From DASXSB01 sp036506275 (GTDB lineage: Bacteria; Methylomirabilota; Methylomirabilia; Rokubacteriales; CSP1-6), in contig DASXSB010000013.1 in the NCBI GenBank assembly GCA_036506275.1, forward strand, positions 1-64,000: a stretch of 64,000 bases of DNA, read 5' to 3'. Of this stretch, positions 35,941 to 42,758 are shown piece by piece. Numbering within the stretch: the first letter of the stretch is position 1; each line of letters begins with the position of its first letter. A program made the position numbers and the translations under genes. Under the pieces are notes generated by a model. That model was not told where the DNA came from. It searched no databases and worked only from the letters and a program-made list of their open reading frames with translations.

Positions 35941-37304
35941 CAGCGATGCCCGAGCGGCAGGAGCACGACGGTGCGAGGCGTGGCCAGGTAGCGCGCCGCC
36001 ACGCGGCGGACGTCGTCGATGGTGACGGCTTCCGCCGCCCGCGCGTACCGCTCGGGGAAATCCCAGCCGACGCCCGCTCCCTCGAAGAACGCGAGATACC
36101 ACGCCTCGCGCGCGTTCGTGCGACGGTCCATCGCGAGCGTTCCCAGGAGATACGCCTTGGCGCGGGCGAGCTCGCCCTCCGTCACGTCCTCCCCGCGCAC
36201 GCGTTCCAGCTCGCGCAAGAGCCCCGCCTCGGCGGCGGGCGCGTTGCGCGCTTCCGTCCCGATGTGGGCGATCAGGTAGCCGCCGGCGCGACGCGACGGA
36301 TTGACGACGCCCACCGAGTACGCGAGGCCCCGCTTCTCGCGCAGCTCGATGAACAGCCGCCCGCCCAGGCCCCCGCCGAGCAGGACGCTGAGCACCTTCA
36401 CCGCGGCATAGTCCGCGTCGGCGATGCCCGGACCGACGGCGCCCACCAGCACCTGCGCCTGCTGCCCCGGCCGCTCGATCTGATGGCGCGGTGCCACGCT
36501 TTCCGTGCGGGGTTCGCCCGCCCGCGCCGTTCCCGGGACGGATCGGCCACCGCCGACGTCGGGCGTCGTGAGATCGCCGAAGAGACGGCTCGCGCGTCTC
36601 ACCACAGCGGCGCCCGGCACGCGGCCGCTCACCGCGAGCACCATCGCCGACGGCCGATAGGCCGTACGGTAGCGGGCGGCGAGGTCGTCACGCGAGATCC
36701 GCTCCACCGCCTCCGCGAGCCCGAGGGGAGGGAGGCCGTAGGGATGGGCGCCGTAGAGTTCGGCGAGCATGGCGTCGAGGGCGAACTGGGAGGGATTGTC
36801 GGCCCGCGTGTGGACCTCGCTGATCACGAGCCGGCGCACGCGCTCCACTTCCTCGGGGGCGAGAGCGGGCGCGCGCGCAACCTCGGCCAGCAGATCGAGG
36901 AGCCGCTCCCAGTGGCGCGCGAGCGCCGCCCCCCGCAGCTCGGCGTAATCGACGTCGGCAGCGGTCTCGAGCGTGCCGCCGATGTCTGCCATCGCGTCCA
37001 GGAGCTCCGCCGCCGAGCGACGCGTGGTTCCGCGCAGCATCGCACGTTGCAGAAAGTTGGTGATGCCGGCCTGCTCGCGCCGATCGTCGCTAGCGCCGCC
37101 CACGAGATGGAGCGTCGCCGCCACCACGCCGGCGGCGCCGTTCTCGCGCACGAGCAGCGTCACGCCGTTCGGGAGCACCTGGCGCGTCACCGTGGGCGCC
37201 GTCGCCGGCGTGGGCGCCGTGTCGCGCGTCTGCCCCCACGCGGCCGGCGCCACGAGCGCGGCGGCGGCTCCCACCGCGCCTCGCAGCACGTCGCGGCGCT
37301 TCAC
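35940..37304 (-). CDS. M16-family peptidase homologue lacking the zinc motif, Tat signal
   Basis: This 454-residue protein has the M16 (pitrilysin) fold but no zinc site: the position of HFLEH reads NFLQR (GITNFLQRAMLRGT, near residue 85). It retains the C-half substrate-binding motif LREKRGLAYSVGVVNPSRRA. A twin-arginine signal (KRRDVLRGAVGAAAALVAPA) targets it to the periplasm, possibly by Tat. GTG start overlaps the active M16 gene (GTGA). The pair resembles the inactive/active subunits of mitochondrial processing peptidase-like heterodimers, and this would be the regulatory half. Confidence 0.88.
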   Translation of the reverse strand: MKRRDVLRGAVGAAAALVAPAAWGQTRDTAPTPATAPTVTRQVLPNGVTLLVRENGAAGVVAATLHLVGGASDDRREQAGITNFLQRAMLRGTTRRSAAELLDAMADIGGTLETAADVDYAELRGAALARHWERLLDLLAEVARAPALAPEEVERVRRLVISEVHTRADNPSQFALDAMLAELYGAHPYGLPPLGLAEAVERISRDDLAARYRTAYRPSAMVLAVSGRVPGAAVVRRASRLFGDLTTPDVGGGRSVPGTARAGEPRTESVAPRHQIERPGQQAQVLVGAVGPGIADADYAAVKVLSVLLGGGLGGRLFIELREKRGLAYSVGVVNPSRRAGGYLIAHIGTEARNAPAAEAGLLRELERVRGEDVTEGELARAKAYLLGTLAMDRRTNAREAWYLAFFEGAGVGWDFPERYARAAEAVTIDDVRRVAARYLATPRTVVLLPLGHR

Positions 37305-38632
37305 GGCCGAGGCCCGGGCACGAACGCGACCCGCGCGTAACGTTGGAGGTCGAGGTAGCGCCGGGCGGCGGCGCGGATCTGCTCGCGCGTCACCGCCCGC
37401 AGCCGATTCACGTAGGCCAGCTCGTCCTCCACCCGCCACATCGTCTCCGCCCGCCCCAGACGACGCGCCCGGCCTTCCGCCGTCTCGTAGGAGAACTCGT
37501 AATCCGCCTCCTCGTGGGTGATCGCGCGTCGGAGCTCGGCGTCGGTGACGCCCTCGGTCTGCACGCGCCGGATCTCGGCGAGGATCTCGGCTTCCGCGCG
37601 CGCGAGCGTCCCCGCTTCCACCTGCGCGCTCACGCTCACGATGCCGCCCGCCTCGAGGGGCGAATATCCGCTGCTGATCGAGTTCACGAGGGAAAGCCGG
37701 TCGCGCAACGAGCGCGGCAACCGCGACGACGGCATCTGGCCGAGGATCGTCACCAGGAGGTCCATCGCCGGCGTGTCGACGTGATCCAACCGGGGGGCCG
37801 TCCATCCGAGGGCGAGATACGCGTGCGCTCCCGGCCGCGTCACCTCCACCGTCCGCCACGCCGCCGGCGGCGCCGGCGCCACCGGCAGGCGATCGGTTCC
37901 GCCGCGGGGGATGAAGCTGAACGCGTGGGTGGCGGCGCTCACGACCTCCGCCGGCGTCACCGGACCCACCACCACCAGCGTGAATGCGCGCGGGGTGTAG
38001 TGACGACGATAGAAGCCCGCCAATCCCTCGCGCGTGAGACCGCGCACGAGGTCGGGCGTTCCGATCACGGGGCGGCCGTACGGATGTCCGTCGAACACGA
38101 GCGTGTAGAGCCTTCGCAGGAGCGACAGCCCGGGATTGTCGTCGGCGCGTCGCATCTCTTCCAGCACGACGAGCTTCTCGCGCTCGAGCGCTCCCGCGTC
38201 GAGGCTCGCGTTCACGGCGACGTCCGCCAGAATGTCGATCCCCGCCGCCGCGCGCGCCACCGGGACGAGCATGTGGTAGTAGGTGTAGTCGAGCGACGTG
38301 GCCGCGTTGATGCGGCCGCCTACGCTTTCCACCTCGCGATCGATGGCGCCCAGCGGCCGCGTCGACGTCCCCTTGAAGACCATGTGCTCGAGATAGTGCG
38401 CGAGGCCCAGCTCGGACGGCGCCTCGTCGCGGCCACCGGCGGCGACCCAGAGCTGAAGGGCGACCACGGAGCTCGCGCGCTGCTCCTGCACGACGACGCG
38501 CACGCCGTTCGCCAGCACGTGGCGCGTGGGCATCGACGCGGGGCGGAGCGCGGGCGTGGAGCGTGCGCTGCTACAGCCGTGAAGGGCGACGAGGAGGAGA
38601 AGGACAGGCGCCAGCGGCGCCGCGCGGAACAT
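37301..38632 (-). CDS. M16-family zinc peptidase, lipoprotein
   Basis: The 443-residue protein has the complete M16 zinc site HYLEH (GLAHYLEHMVFKGTSTRPLG), with the distal Glu in LVVLEEMRRADDNPG. The N-terminus is a lipoprotein signal with lipobox LHGC (PVLLLLVALHGCSS), so it is tethered to a membrane, probably the outer one. The second half lacks the R-x-x-x-G-L-A-Y motif that its neighbour keeps, which supports a heterodimer. ATG at 38632 or GTG at 38635. It opens the M16-M16-rhomboid group. Likely a periplasmic peptide-degrading protease. Confidence 0.92.
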   Translation of the reverse strand: MFRAAPLAPVLLLLVALHGCSSARSTPALRPASMPTRHVLANGVRVVVQEQRASSVVALQLWVAAGGRDEAPSELGLAHYLEHMVFKGTSTRPLGAIDREVESVGGRINAATSLDYTYYHMLVPVARAAAGIDILADVAVNASLDAGALEREKLVVLEEMRRADDNPGLSLLRRLYTLVFDGHPYGRPVIGTPDLVRGLTREGLAGFYRRHYTPRAFTLVVVGPVTPAEVVSAATHAFSFIPRGGTDRLPVAPAPPAAWRTVEVTRPGAHAYLALGWTAPRLDHVDTPAMDLLVTILGQMPSSRLPRSLRDRLSLVNSISSGYSPLEAGGIVSVSAQVEAGTLARAEAEILAEIRRVQTEGVTDAELRRAITHEEADYEFSYETAEGRARRLGRAETMWRVEDELAYVNRLRAVTREQIRAAARRYLDLQRYARVAFVPGPRP

Positions 38633-38965
38633 CACGGCGGGTGAGCGTATCACATGAAACTTTTCGCGGTCGCCGGGCGTCGTAGGAGAGAGGAAGGGGC
38701 CGATCAGCGCCGGGGAACAGGGCAGAATGCCGTTCCGGACCCCGAGAAAGCGCCGGGCACAACGCCCACGCCGCGGCGGAGGCGCCGCGCTCAACCTCAT
38801 GGAAGTAAGGCGTTTTTGCCGACGGCGGCCCTTGGCACCCGGCTTGCCCCTGATACAAGCGACACGACGTGGGCACGACCGGCCACGATGGGGTGGAGCG
38901 GCAGGCCGAGGCCCGCGACAGCGGCCAACGGTCCGTATACCAACTTCAATCAGCGAGGGGACAAA
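38633..38965. other. Intergenic region between divergent M16 and repeat-protein genes
   Basis: These 333 bp separate two divergently transcribed genes and carry no convincing coding sequence. On the plus strand a sigma-54 promoter lies at 38832-38847. On the minus strand TACGCT sits 8 nt before the GTG at 38635, matching the start-proximal -10 pattern seen elsewhere in the window, though TANNNT is a loose match. A GC-rich imperfect inverted repeat (around 38750-38790) could bind an activator. Confidence 0.6.
38832..38847 (+). promoter_or_regulatory. Sigma-54 (RpoN) promoter
   Basis: TTGGCAC-N5-TTGC with the GG (38834-38835) and GC (38846-38847) doublets exactly 10 nt apart fits the RpoN -24/-12 consensus without mismatch. 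The predicted start is near 38859, giving a leader of about 107 nt before the repeat-protein ATG. An upstream enhancer-binding protein site would be needed; none is recognisable by eye. Confidence 0.7.
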
Positions 38966-39574
38966 ATGAGGAAGCTTTTCGCAGCGGTCATGAGCGTCGC
39001 AGTGCTCGCAGCGCTTCCCTTGACGGGCTACGCGCAGACGGCGTGCCCGCCTGAGGTGACGCAGGCCAAGGAGATGCTGAGCAAGCGGTCGAGCTCGGCG
39101 CGCACTTCGACGCCGGAGGTTCAGGCGCCGCGGTCGCTCGCCGGTGCCCGTACGCCGTCCACGGAAGCTCCGCGGGCGCAGTCGCAGGAAGCCCCGCGGG
39201 CCCAGTCGCAGGAGGCGCCGCGGGCGCAGACGCAGCAGGCTCCGCGGGCGCAGTCGCAGGAAGCTCCGCGGGCCCAGTCGCAGGAAGCCCCGCGGGCGCA
39301 GTCTCAGGAAGCTCCGCGGGCCCAGTCGCAGGAAGCTCCGCGGGCGCAGTCGCAGGAGGCCCCGCGTGCTCAGTCGCAGGAGGCGCCGCGGGCGCAGTCT
39401 CAGGAAGCTCCGCGCTCTCAGGACGCTTCCCGTTCCGCCGCCGGCTCCCCGGTGAGCGGCAGCAGCATGAACAAGGCTTCCTCGCTCATCAAGGAAGCTG
39501 AAGCCGCGTGCAAGGCGGGCGACAACAAGACCGCCAAGGAGAAGGCGGAACTCGCCATCTCCGTGCTGAAGTAA
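38966..39574 (+). CDS. Secreted octapeptide-repeat protein of unknown function
   Basis: The 202-residue precursor has a clear signal peptide (RKLFAAVMSVAVLAALPLTG, cleavage near YAQ), so the mature protein is periplasmic or exported. After a short segment with one Cys (TACPPEVTQAKEML) come ten octapeptides, EAPRAQSQ with T/Q variants, and a degenerate eleventh. The C-terminal helix (LIKEAEAACKAGDNKTAKEK) has a second Cys. The repeat part is Pro/Gln/Arg/Ala-rich and probably disordered. AGGGG precedes the ATG. It is preceded by a sigma-54 promoter and followed by a strong hairpin, so it is a single-gene unit. No family was recognised. Confidence 0.85.
   Translation: MRKLFAAVMSVAVLAALPLTGYAQTACPPEVTQAKEMLSKRSSSARTSTPEVQAPRSLAGARTPSTEAPRAQSQEAPRAQSQEAPRAQTQQAPRAQSQEAPRAQSQEAPRAQSQEAPRAQSQEAPRAQSQEAPRAQSQEAPRAQSQEAPRSQDASRSAAGSPVSGSSMNKASSLIKEAEAACKAGDNKTAKEKAELAISVLK
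39164..39424 (+). repeat. 24-bp tandem repeat, ten full units plus a partial one
   Basis: Unit is close to gaagctccgcgggcgcagtc followed by gcag, in frame, coding for EAPRAQSQ. Units differ mainly at third codon positions (gct/gcc/gcg, gcg/gcc), which indicates selection on the peptide rather than very recent DNA duplication. Full units span 39164-39403; the partial one reads EAPRSQD. Confidence 0.95.
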
Positions 39575-39600
39575 GCGCGGCCGGTAACGACGCATCACCG

Positions 39601-39640
39601 AAGGCTCCAGGGTTGACCCCCTGGAGCCTTCTGCTTGTCC
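39601..39640 (+). terminator. Rho-independent-like terminator after the repeat-protein gene
   Basis: A perfect 12-bp stem, aaggctccaggg (39601-39612) with ccctggagcctt (39619-39630), closes a 6-nt loop. The tail ctgcttgt is only modestly T-rich. It separates the repeat protein from the protease gene 25 bp on. Confidence 0.75.
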
Positions 39641-39651
39641 GCACCACGGTT

Positions 39652-39657
39652 TAGAAT
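39652..39657 (+). promoter_or_regulatory. TAGAAT upstream of the serine protease gene (leaderless candidate)
   Basis: TAGAAT ends 7 nt before the ATG at 39665, just after the terminator hairpin. It fits the start-proximal -10 pattern of the window. An ATG at 39656 overlaps the hexamer and could only be used by transcripts from further upstream. Confidence 0.4.
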
Positions 39658-39664
39658 GCCGGTG

Positions 39665-41155
39665 ATGTTCCGGCCCTTCGCCTTCGTCGCCCTCCTTCTC
39701 GTCCCGGTTGCGTTGCTACCCGTCGCCGCCGCCGCGCGAGAGCCTTCGCTCCAGGAGGCGCTGCTGCGCGCGAAGCCGGCCGTGGCCATGGTCGTCTCCG
39801 AGGTCGGCTCCGAGGTGACTCTCGACTGCGGCGACGGTCGCACGCAGACGACGTCGCCCGCTCCGGTGCGGGAGACGGGCACGGGATGGTTCATTGCCGC
39901 CGACGGCTGGCTCATCACCAACGGCCACGTGGTGGCGCCGGCGCAGCAGCCACCGGCATCGCTCCGTGACGATCAGGCGGACAAGGCCGTGCGCGCGCTG
40001 TGTGGGCGGACCCTTCCCGCCGTCGCCGCGCGCGCGCGCGTCACGCTCCAGCCGTCGCTGTTCGTGATTCTCTCCAACGGCATCCGGCTCTCGGCGAGCG
40101 TCGTGAAGTCCAGCCCCCCGGTGGACACCGGCATGTCGGGACGCGACCTCGCTCTCCTCCGCCTCGAGGCATCCGACATGCCGGTGCTGCGACTCGCCGA
40201 CTCCAGTCGCCTCCAGATCGGCGACCGCCTGCACATCATCGGTTTCCCCGACGTCGTGCTCACGCACGAGCTGCTGAACGCGTCGGCGAAGGTCGAGGCC
40301 ACCGTCACCAACGGCGCCGTCTCCGGCTTCAAGCAGGACGTCGCCAACCAGACCGTGATCCAGACGGACGCGTCCTCCACGACGGGCAACAGCGGCGGCC
40401 CCGCCGTGAATTCCGCTGGCGACGTGGTGGGCGTTCTCACCTTCGTCTCCAGCACCGACGCCGAGCGCGAGGTCCAGGGCTTCAACTTCGTCATCCCGTC
40501 CGCGGCCGTGAAGGAGTTCGTGGCCGGCACCGACGCCGACAAAGGAGGACCGAGCCGCTTCAACGCCGCCTGGTACGCCGCCCTCGCCGAGTTCTTCGAC
40601 GGAGACTACGCGGCGGCGGGCCGGCACCTGACCGAGGCCAACCGCCTCTTGCCCGAGCTTCCGGACGTGCGCCGCCTCACCGCCGAGAACAGCGAGAAGC
40701 TCAAGAACCCGCCGCCGCGCCCCTTCCCGTGGGCGCTCGTCGCCAGCGTGATCACGGTCGCGAGCCTCGCCATCTACGGGGGGATGTGGGGACGACGCTG
40801 GCAGCGGAATCGATACCGCATCGCGCCGTCGGAAGTGGCGCGGCTCATCGAGAGCGCGTCCAGCCCTCCGATGATTCTCGACGCCCGCGACGCCGCCACC
40901 TACGCCAAGAGTCCCGTGCGCATCCCGAACGCGGTGCACATCACCGCCCAGGAGCTCGAGAGCGGTGTCACCCGCCTCCCGGTGGAAACGGACCGGACGG
41001 TCGTCGCGTACTGCACCTGACGCGACGAAGACACGAGCGCCCGTGTGGCGCAGCAGCTCCGACGCCTCGGCTTCCGCGACGTGCGAATCCTGAAGGGCGG
41101 TCTCGGGAGCTGGACGAATGCCGGTCTGCCCCTGGAGGCGAAGGCGACCGGCTGA
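39665..41155 (+). CDS. Membrane-anchored trypsin-like serine protease fused to a rhodanese domain; in-frame UGA, candidate selenoprotein
   Basis: A signal segment (FRPFAFVALLLVPVALLPVA) leads a periplasmic trypsin-like protease with His in ITNGHVVAP, Asp in GRDLALLRLE and Ser in TTGNSGGPAVN. A helical stretch (AEFFDGDYAAAGRHL) follows, then a membrane helix (WALVASVITVASLAIYGG). A cytosolic rhodanese domain (PPMILDARDAATYA, RTVVAYCT) ends the protein. A TGA at 41018-41020 interrupts the rhodanese active-site loop. Beyond it the same frame continues RDEDTSARVAQQLRRLGFRD and LKGGLGSWTNAGLPLEAKA to a stop at 41155, completing the domain. Related proteins usually have YCxCP here, so UGA replaces the second Cys. 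With read-through the product is 496 residues; without it, 451 and a truncated rhodanese. Confidence 0.75.
41018..41046 (+). promoter_or_regulatory. In-frame UGA with SECIS-like hairpin
   Basis: After the TGA, ACACG (41031-41035) can pair with CGTGT (41042-41046) around a 6-nt loop AGCGCC. The loop starts 18 nt from the T of TGA and has a G in its second position. As I recall the bacterial SECIS model (loop 16-37 nt away, G in the first two loop bases), it fits. A 5-bp stem in GC-rich DNA is weak evidence alone. Confidence 0.4.
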
Positions 41156-41156
41156 G

Positions 41157-41498
41157 CTACCGCGGCGCGCCCGTGCGCCGTCCCGCCGTGAAGTGGAAAT
41201 GCACGTGGTAAACGATCTGTCCGCCTTCCGGTCCCGTGTTGAGGCTGATGCGATAGCCGCGCTCGCCGAGCCCCTTCGCCTCTCCGATGGCGCGCGCCGC
41301 GAGCAGGCAACGCCCCATGAGCTCGGCGTCGCCGGGCGCGAGGTGGGCGACAGAAGCGATGTGGCGCTTGGGAACGATGAGAACGTGAATGGGCGCCTTC
41401 GGGTAGATGTCGCGGAAGGCGAGGACGTCGTCGTCCTCGTACTCGATGTCGGCGGGGTTCTCCCGCGTCACGATCCGACAGAAGACACAGTCGCTCAC
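41157..41498 (-). CDS. HIT-family nucleotide hydrolase/transferase
   Basis: This 113-residue protein of the histidine-triad family starts after a GTG (SDCVFCRIVTRENPADIEYE). VLAFRDIYPKAPIHVLIVPK follows, and the triad HVHFHF is near the C-terminus (GGQIVYHVHFHFTAG). It resembles HinT/PKCI proteins, which hydrolyse adenosine phosphoramidates or dinucleotides. The two Cys of the N-terminal CxxC type motif (C-V-F-C) fit zinc-binding HinT. GAGGAGG lies 5 bp before the start, with TATTAT further up. It ends 1 bp from the read-through end of the convergent protease-rhodanese gene. Confidence 0.9.
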   Translation of the reverse strand: MSDCVFCRIVTRENPADIEYEDDDVLAFRDIYPKAPIHVLIVPKRHIASVAHLAPGDAELMGRCLLAARAIGEAKGLGERGYRISLNTGPEGGQIVYHVHFHFTAGRRTGAPR

Positions 41499-41519
41499 GG
41501 GCGCCCTCCTCGCCGTTGC

Positions 41520-41526
41520 TATAATA
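41520..41526. promoter_or_regulatory. Symmetric -10 (TATAATA/TATTATA) between divergent genes
   Basis: TATAAT on the plus strand (41520-41525) and TATTAT on the minus strand (41526-41521) occupy the same bases. The minus reading would serve the HIT gene (22 nt to its GTG, with a ribosome site between). The plus reading would serve the zinc-ribbon gene (leader about 75 nt). No clear -35 on either side. Confidence 0.45.
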
Positions 41527-41606
41527 CGCGCTCGACTCGGCCGCCGACGCCGCGGGCGGTGCCGCCCGCGCGCTACTCCGTGCCGGGCGATGTGAGAGGA
41601 GGTGTC

Positions 41607-41723
41607 ATGGGAACCTGTCCGAAGTGCAAGCAGCGGATCCGGAAGAACGGTAACCACATCAAGCTGGGGTCGACCTGGTATCACAAGGCGTGCCCGCGCC
41701 CCACCGCCAAAGCGAAAGCCTGA
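41607..41723 (+). CDS. 38-residue zinc-ribbon microprotein
   Basis: A tiny basic protein, MGTCPKCKQRIRKNGNHIKL then GSTWYHKACPRPTAKAKA. Four potential zinc ligands are seen: the CPKC pair and H-x-x-C in YHKAC. GAGAGGAGG stands 5 bp before the ATG, one of the strongest ribosome sites in the window, and the stop is 2 bp from the next gene, so it is surely translated with it. A zinc-ribbon of this size may bind RNA, ribosomes or a protein partner. No family name was recognised. The leader contains a strong hairpin (gcgggcgg/ccgcccgc, about 41550-41568). Confidence 0.75.
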   Translation: MGTCPKCKQRIRKNGNHIKLGSTWYHKACPRPTAKAKA

Positions 41724-41725
41724 GC

Positions 41726-42607
41726 ATGGACGTCGGCTTCGTCGGCACCGGCAACATGGGTTATCCCATGGCACTCAACATCCTCAAGGCGGGGCATCAG
41801 CTCACCGTCTACGACACGCGTGCCGACGCCACCCGACCGCTCGAGCGCCTGGGCGCGTCGCGCGCGTCCGGTCTCGTCACGCTGGCACGCGCTGTCCGTG
41901 TGGTCTTCCTGAGCCTCCCCAACGAGGCCGCCGTGGAAGCGGTCGTGCTCGGCACGGCGGCGCGCAGCGGGCTCGTGGACGGCGCCCGCGCCGGCGACGT
42001 GATCTTCGATCTGAGCACGGTGAGCCCGGAGAGCACGCGGCGCGTCGCCGCCCGCGCCGCCGAGCGCGGCGTTCAGCTCATCGACGCGCCCGTGAGCGGC
42101 AGCGTGAGCGGGGCGCAGGCGGGCACGCTCGCGATCATGATCGGCGCCCGCGCGGAGACGGTGGCGCCGTACGAGCCGCTGTTCCGCGCCATGGGCACGA
42201 ATCTCTTCTACCTGGGCGAGGTCGGCAAGGGCAACATCCTGAAGCTCCTCAACAACAGCGTGGCCCTCACCAACCAGGCCGTGCTGTGCGAGGCGATGGC
42301 CCTCGCGGATCGCCTCGGCATTCCGCGCCAGACGGTGGGCGACGTGATCGGCAAGAGCAGCGGCGCCAGCTTCATCCTGGAGCGCAAGCTGCCCGCGCTG
42401 ATCGCGCGCGACTATCGCCCCGGGTTCTTCGTCGACCTCGCCTTCAAGGATCTCGGGCTCGCGCTGGATCTGGCGCAGGGCGCGGGATCGGAAGCGGCGG
42501 TGGTGCGCGCGGCGTGGACGCTCTATGCGGCCGCGCGCAAGGCGGGCTTCGGTCAGCTCGACAGCAGCGGGCTCCTCGCCCTCCTGCAGCCGCCGCCCTC
42601 GACGTAG
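41726..42607 (+). CDS. NAD(P)-dependent 3-hydroxyisobutyrate dehydrogenase family enzyme
   Basis: The 293-residue beta-hydroxyacid dehydrogenase starts MDVGFVGTGNMGYPMALNIL (Rossmann GxGxxG). It has VIFDLSTVSPESTRRVAARA and substrate loop LIDAPVSGSVSGAQAGTLAI. The catalytic Lys lies in GKGNILKLLNNSVALTNQA, and FFVDLAFKDLGLALDLA closes the helical domain. Substrates of the family include 3-hydroxyisobutyrate, tartronate semialdehyde and glyoxylate/succinic semialdehyde; the exact one cannot be told. It follows the zinc-ribbon gene by 2 bp and so appears co-translated with it. Its 3' end faces the tRNA gene. Confidence 0.9.
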   Translation: MDVGFVGTGNMGYPMALNILKAGHQLTVYDTRADATRPLERLGASRASGLVTLARAVRVVFLSLPNEAAVEAVVLGTAARSGLVDGARAGDVIFDLSTVSPESTRRVAARAAERGVQLIDAPVSGSVSGAQAGTLAIMIGARAETVAPYEPLFRAMGTNLFYLGEVGKGNILKLLNNSVALTNQAVLCEAMALADRLGIPRQTVGDVIGKSSGASFILERKLPALIARDYRPGFFVDLAFKDLGLALDLAQGAGSEAAVVRAAWTLYAAARKAGFGQLDSSGLLALLQPPPST

Positions 42608-42629
42608 CACCGCCGGCGCCCGGGGAGGA

Positions 42630-42705
42630 TGGTGGAGGCAAGGGGATTCGAACCCCTGACCTCGGCGTTGCGAACGCCGCGCTCTCCCAACTGAGCTATG
42701 CCCCC
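42630..42705 (-). tRNA. tRNA-Ala (anticodon CGC)
   Basis: A complete cloverleaf: acceptor GGGGGCA with TGCCTCC, including the alanine identity pair G3:U70; D-arm GCTCAGTTGGGAGAGC; anticodon loop TTCGCAA (CGC, reading GCG); T-arm AGGGGTTCGAATCCCCT. Discriminator A and an encoded CCA follow. 76 nt. Located 53 bp downstream of slipin. Confidence 0.97.
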
Positions 42706-42758
42706 GCACCGAAAAACGCGCGGGTATTCTACATGCCGCGCGCGCCGCTCACAATTCT

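Noticed and set aside
39164..39424. CRISPR-like array
   Set aside because: The units are contiguous 24-mers without spacers and are in frame inside a secreted protein gene.
39144..39455. A second arginine-rich frame through the 24-bp repeat
   Set aside because: It is a by-product of the repeat in another frame; it has no signal peptide or ribosome site, and the EAPRAQSQ frame has a complete secreted-protein structure.
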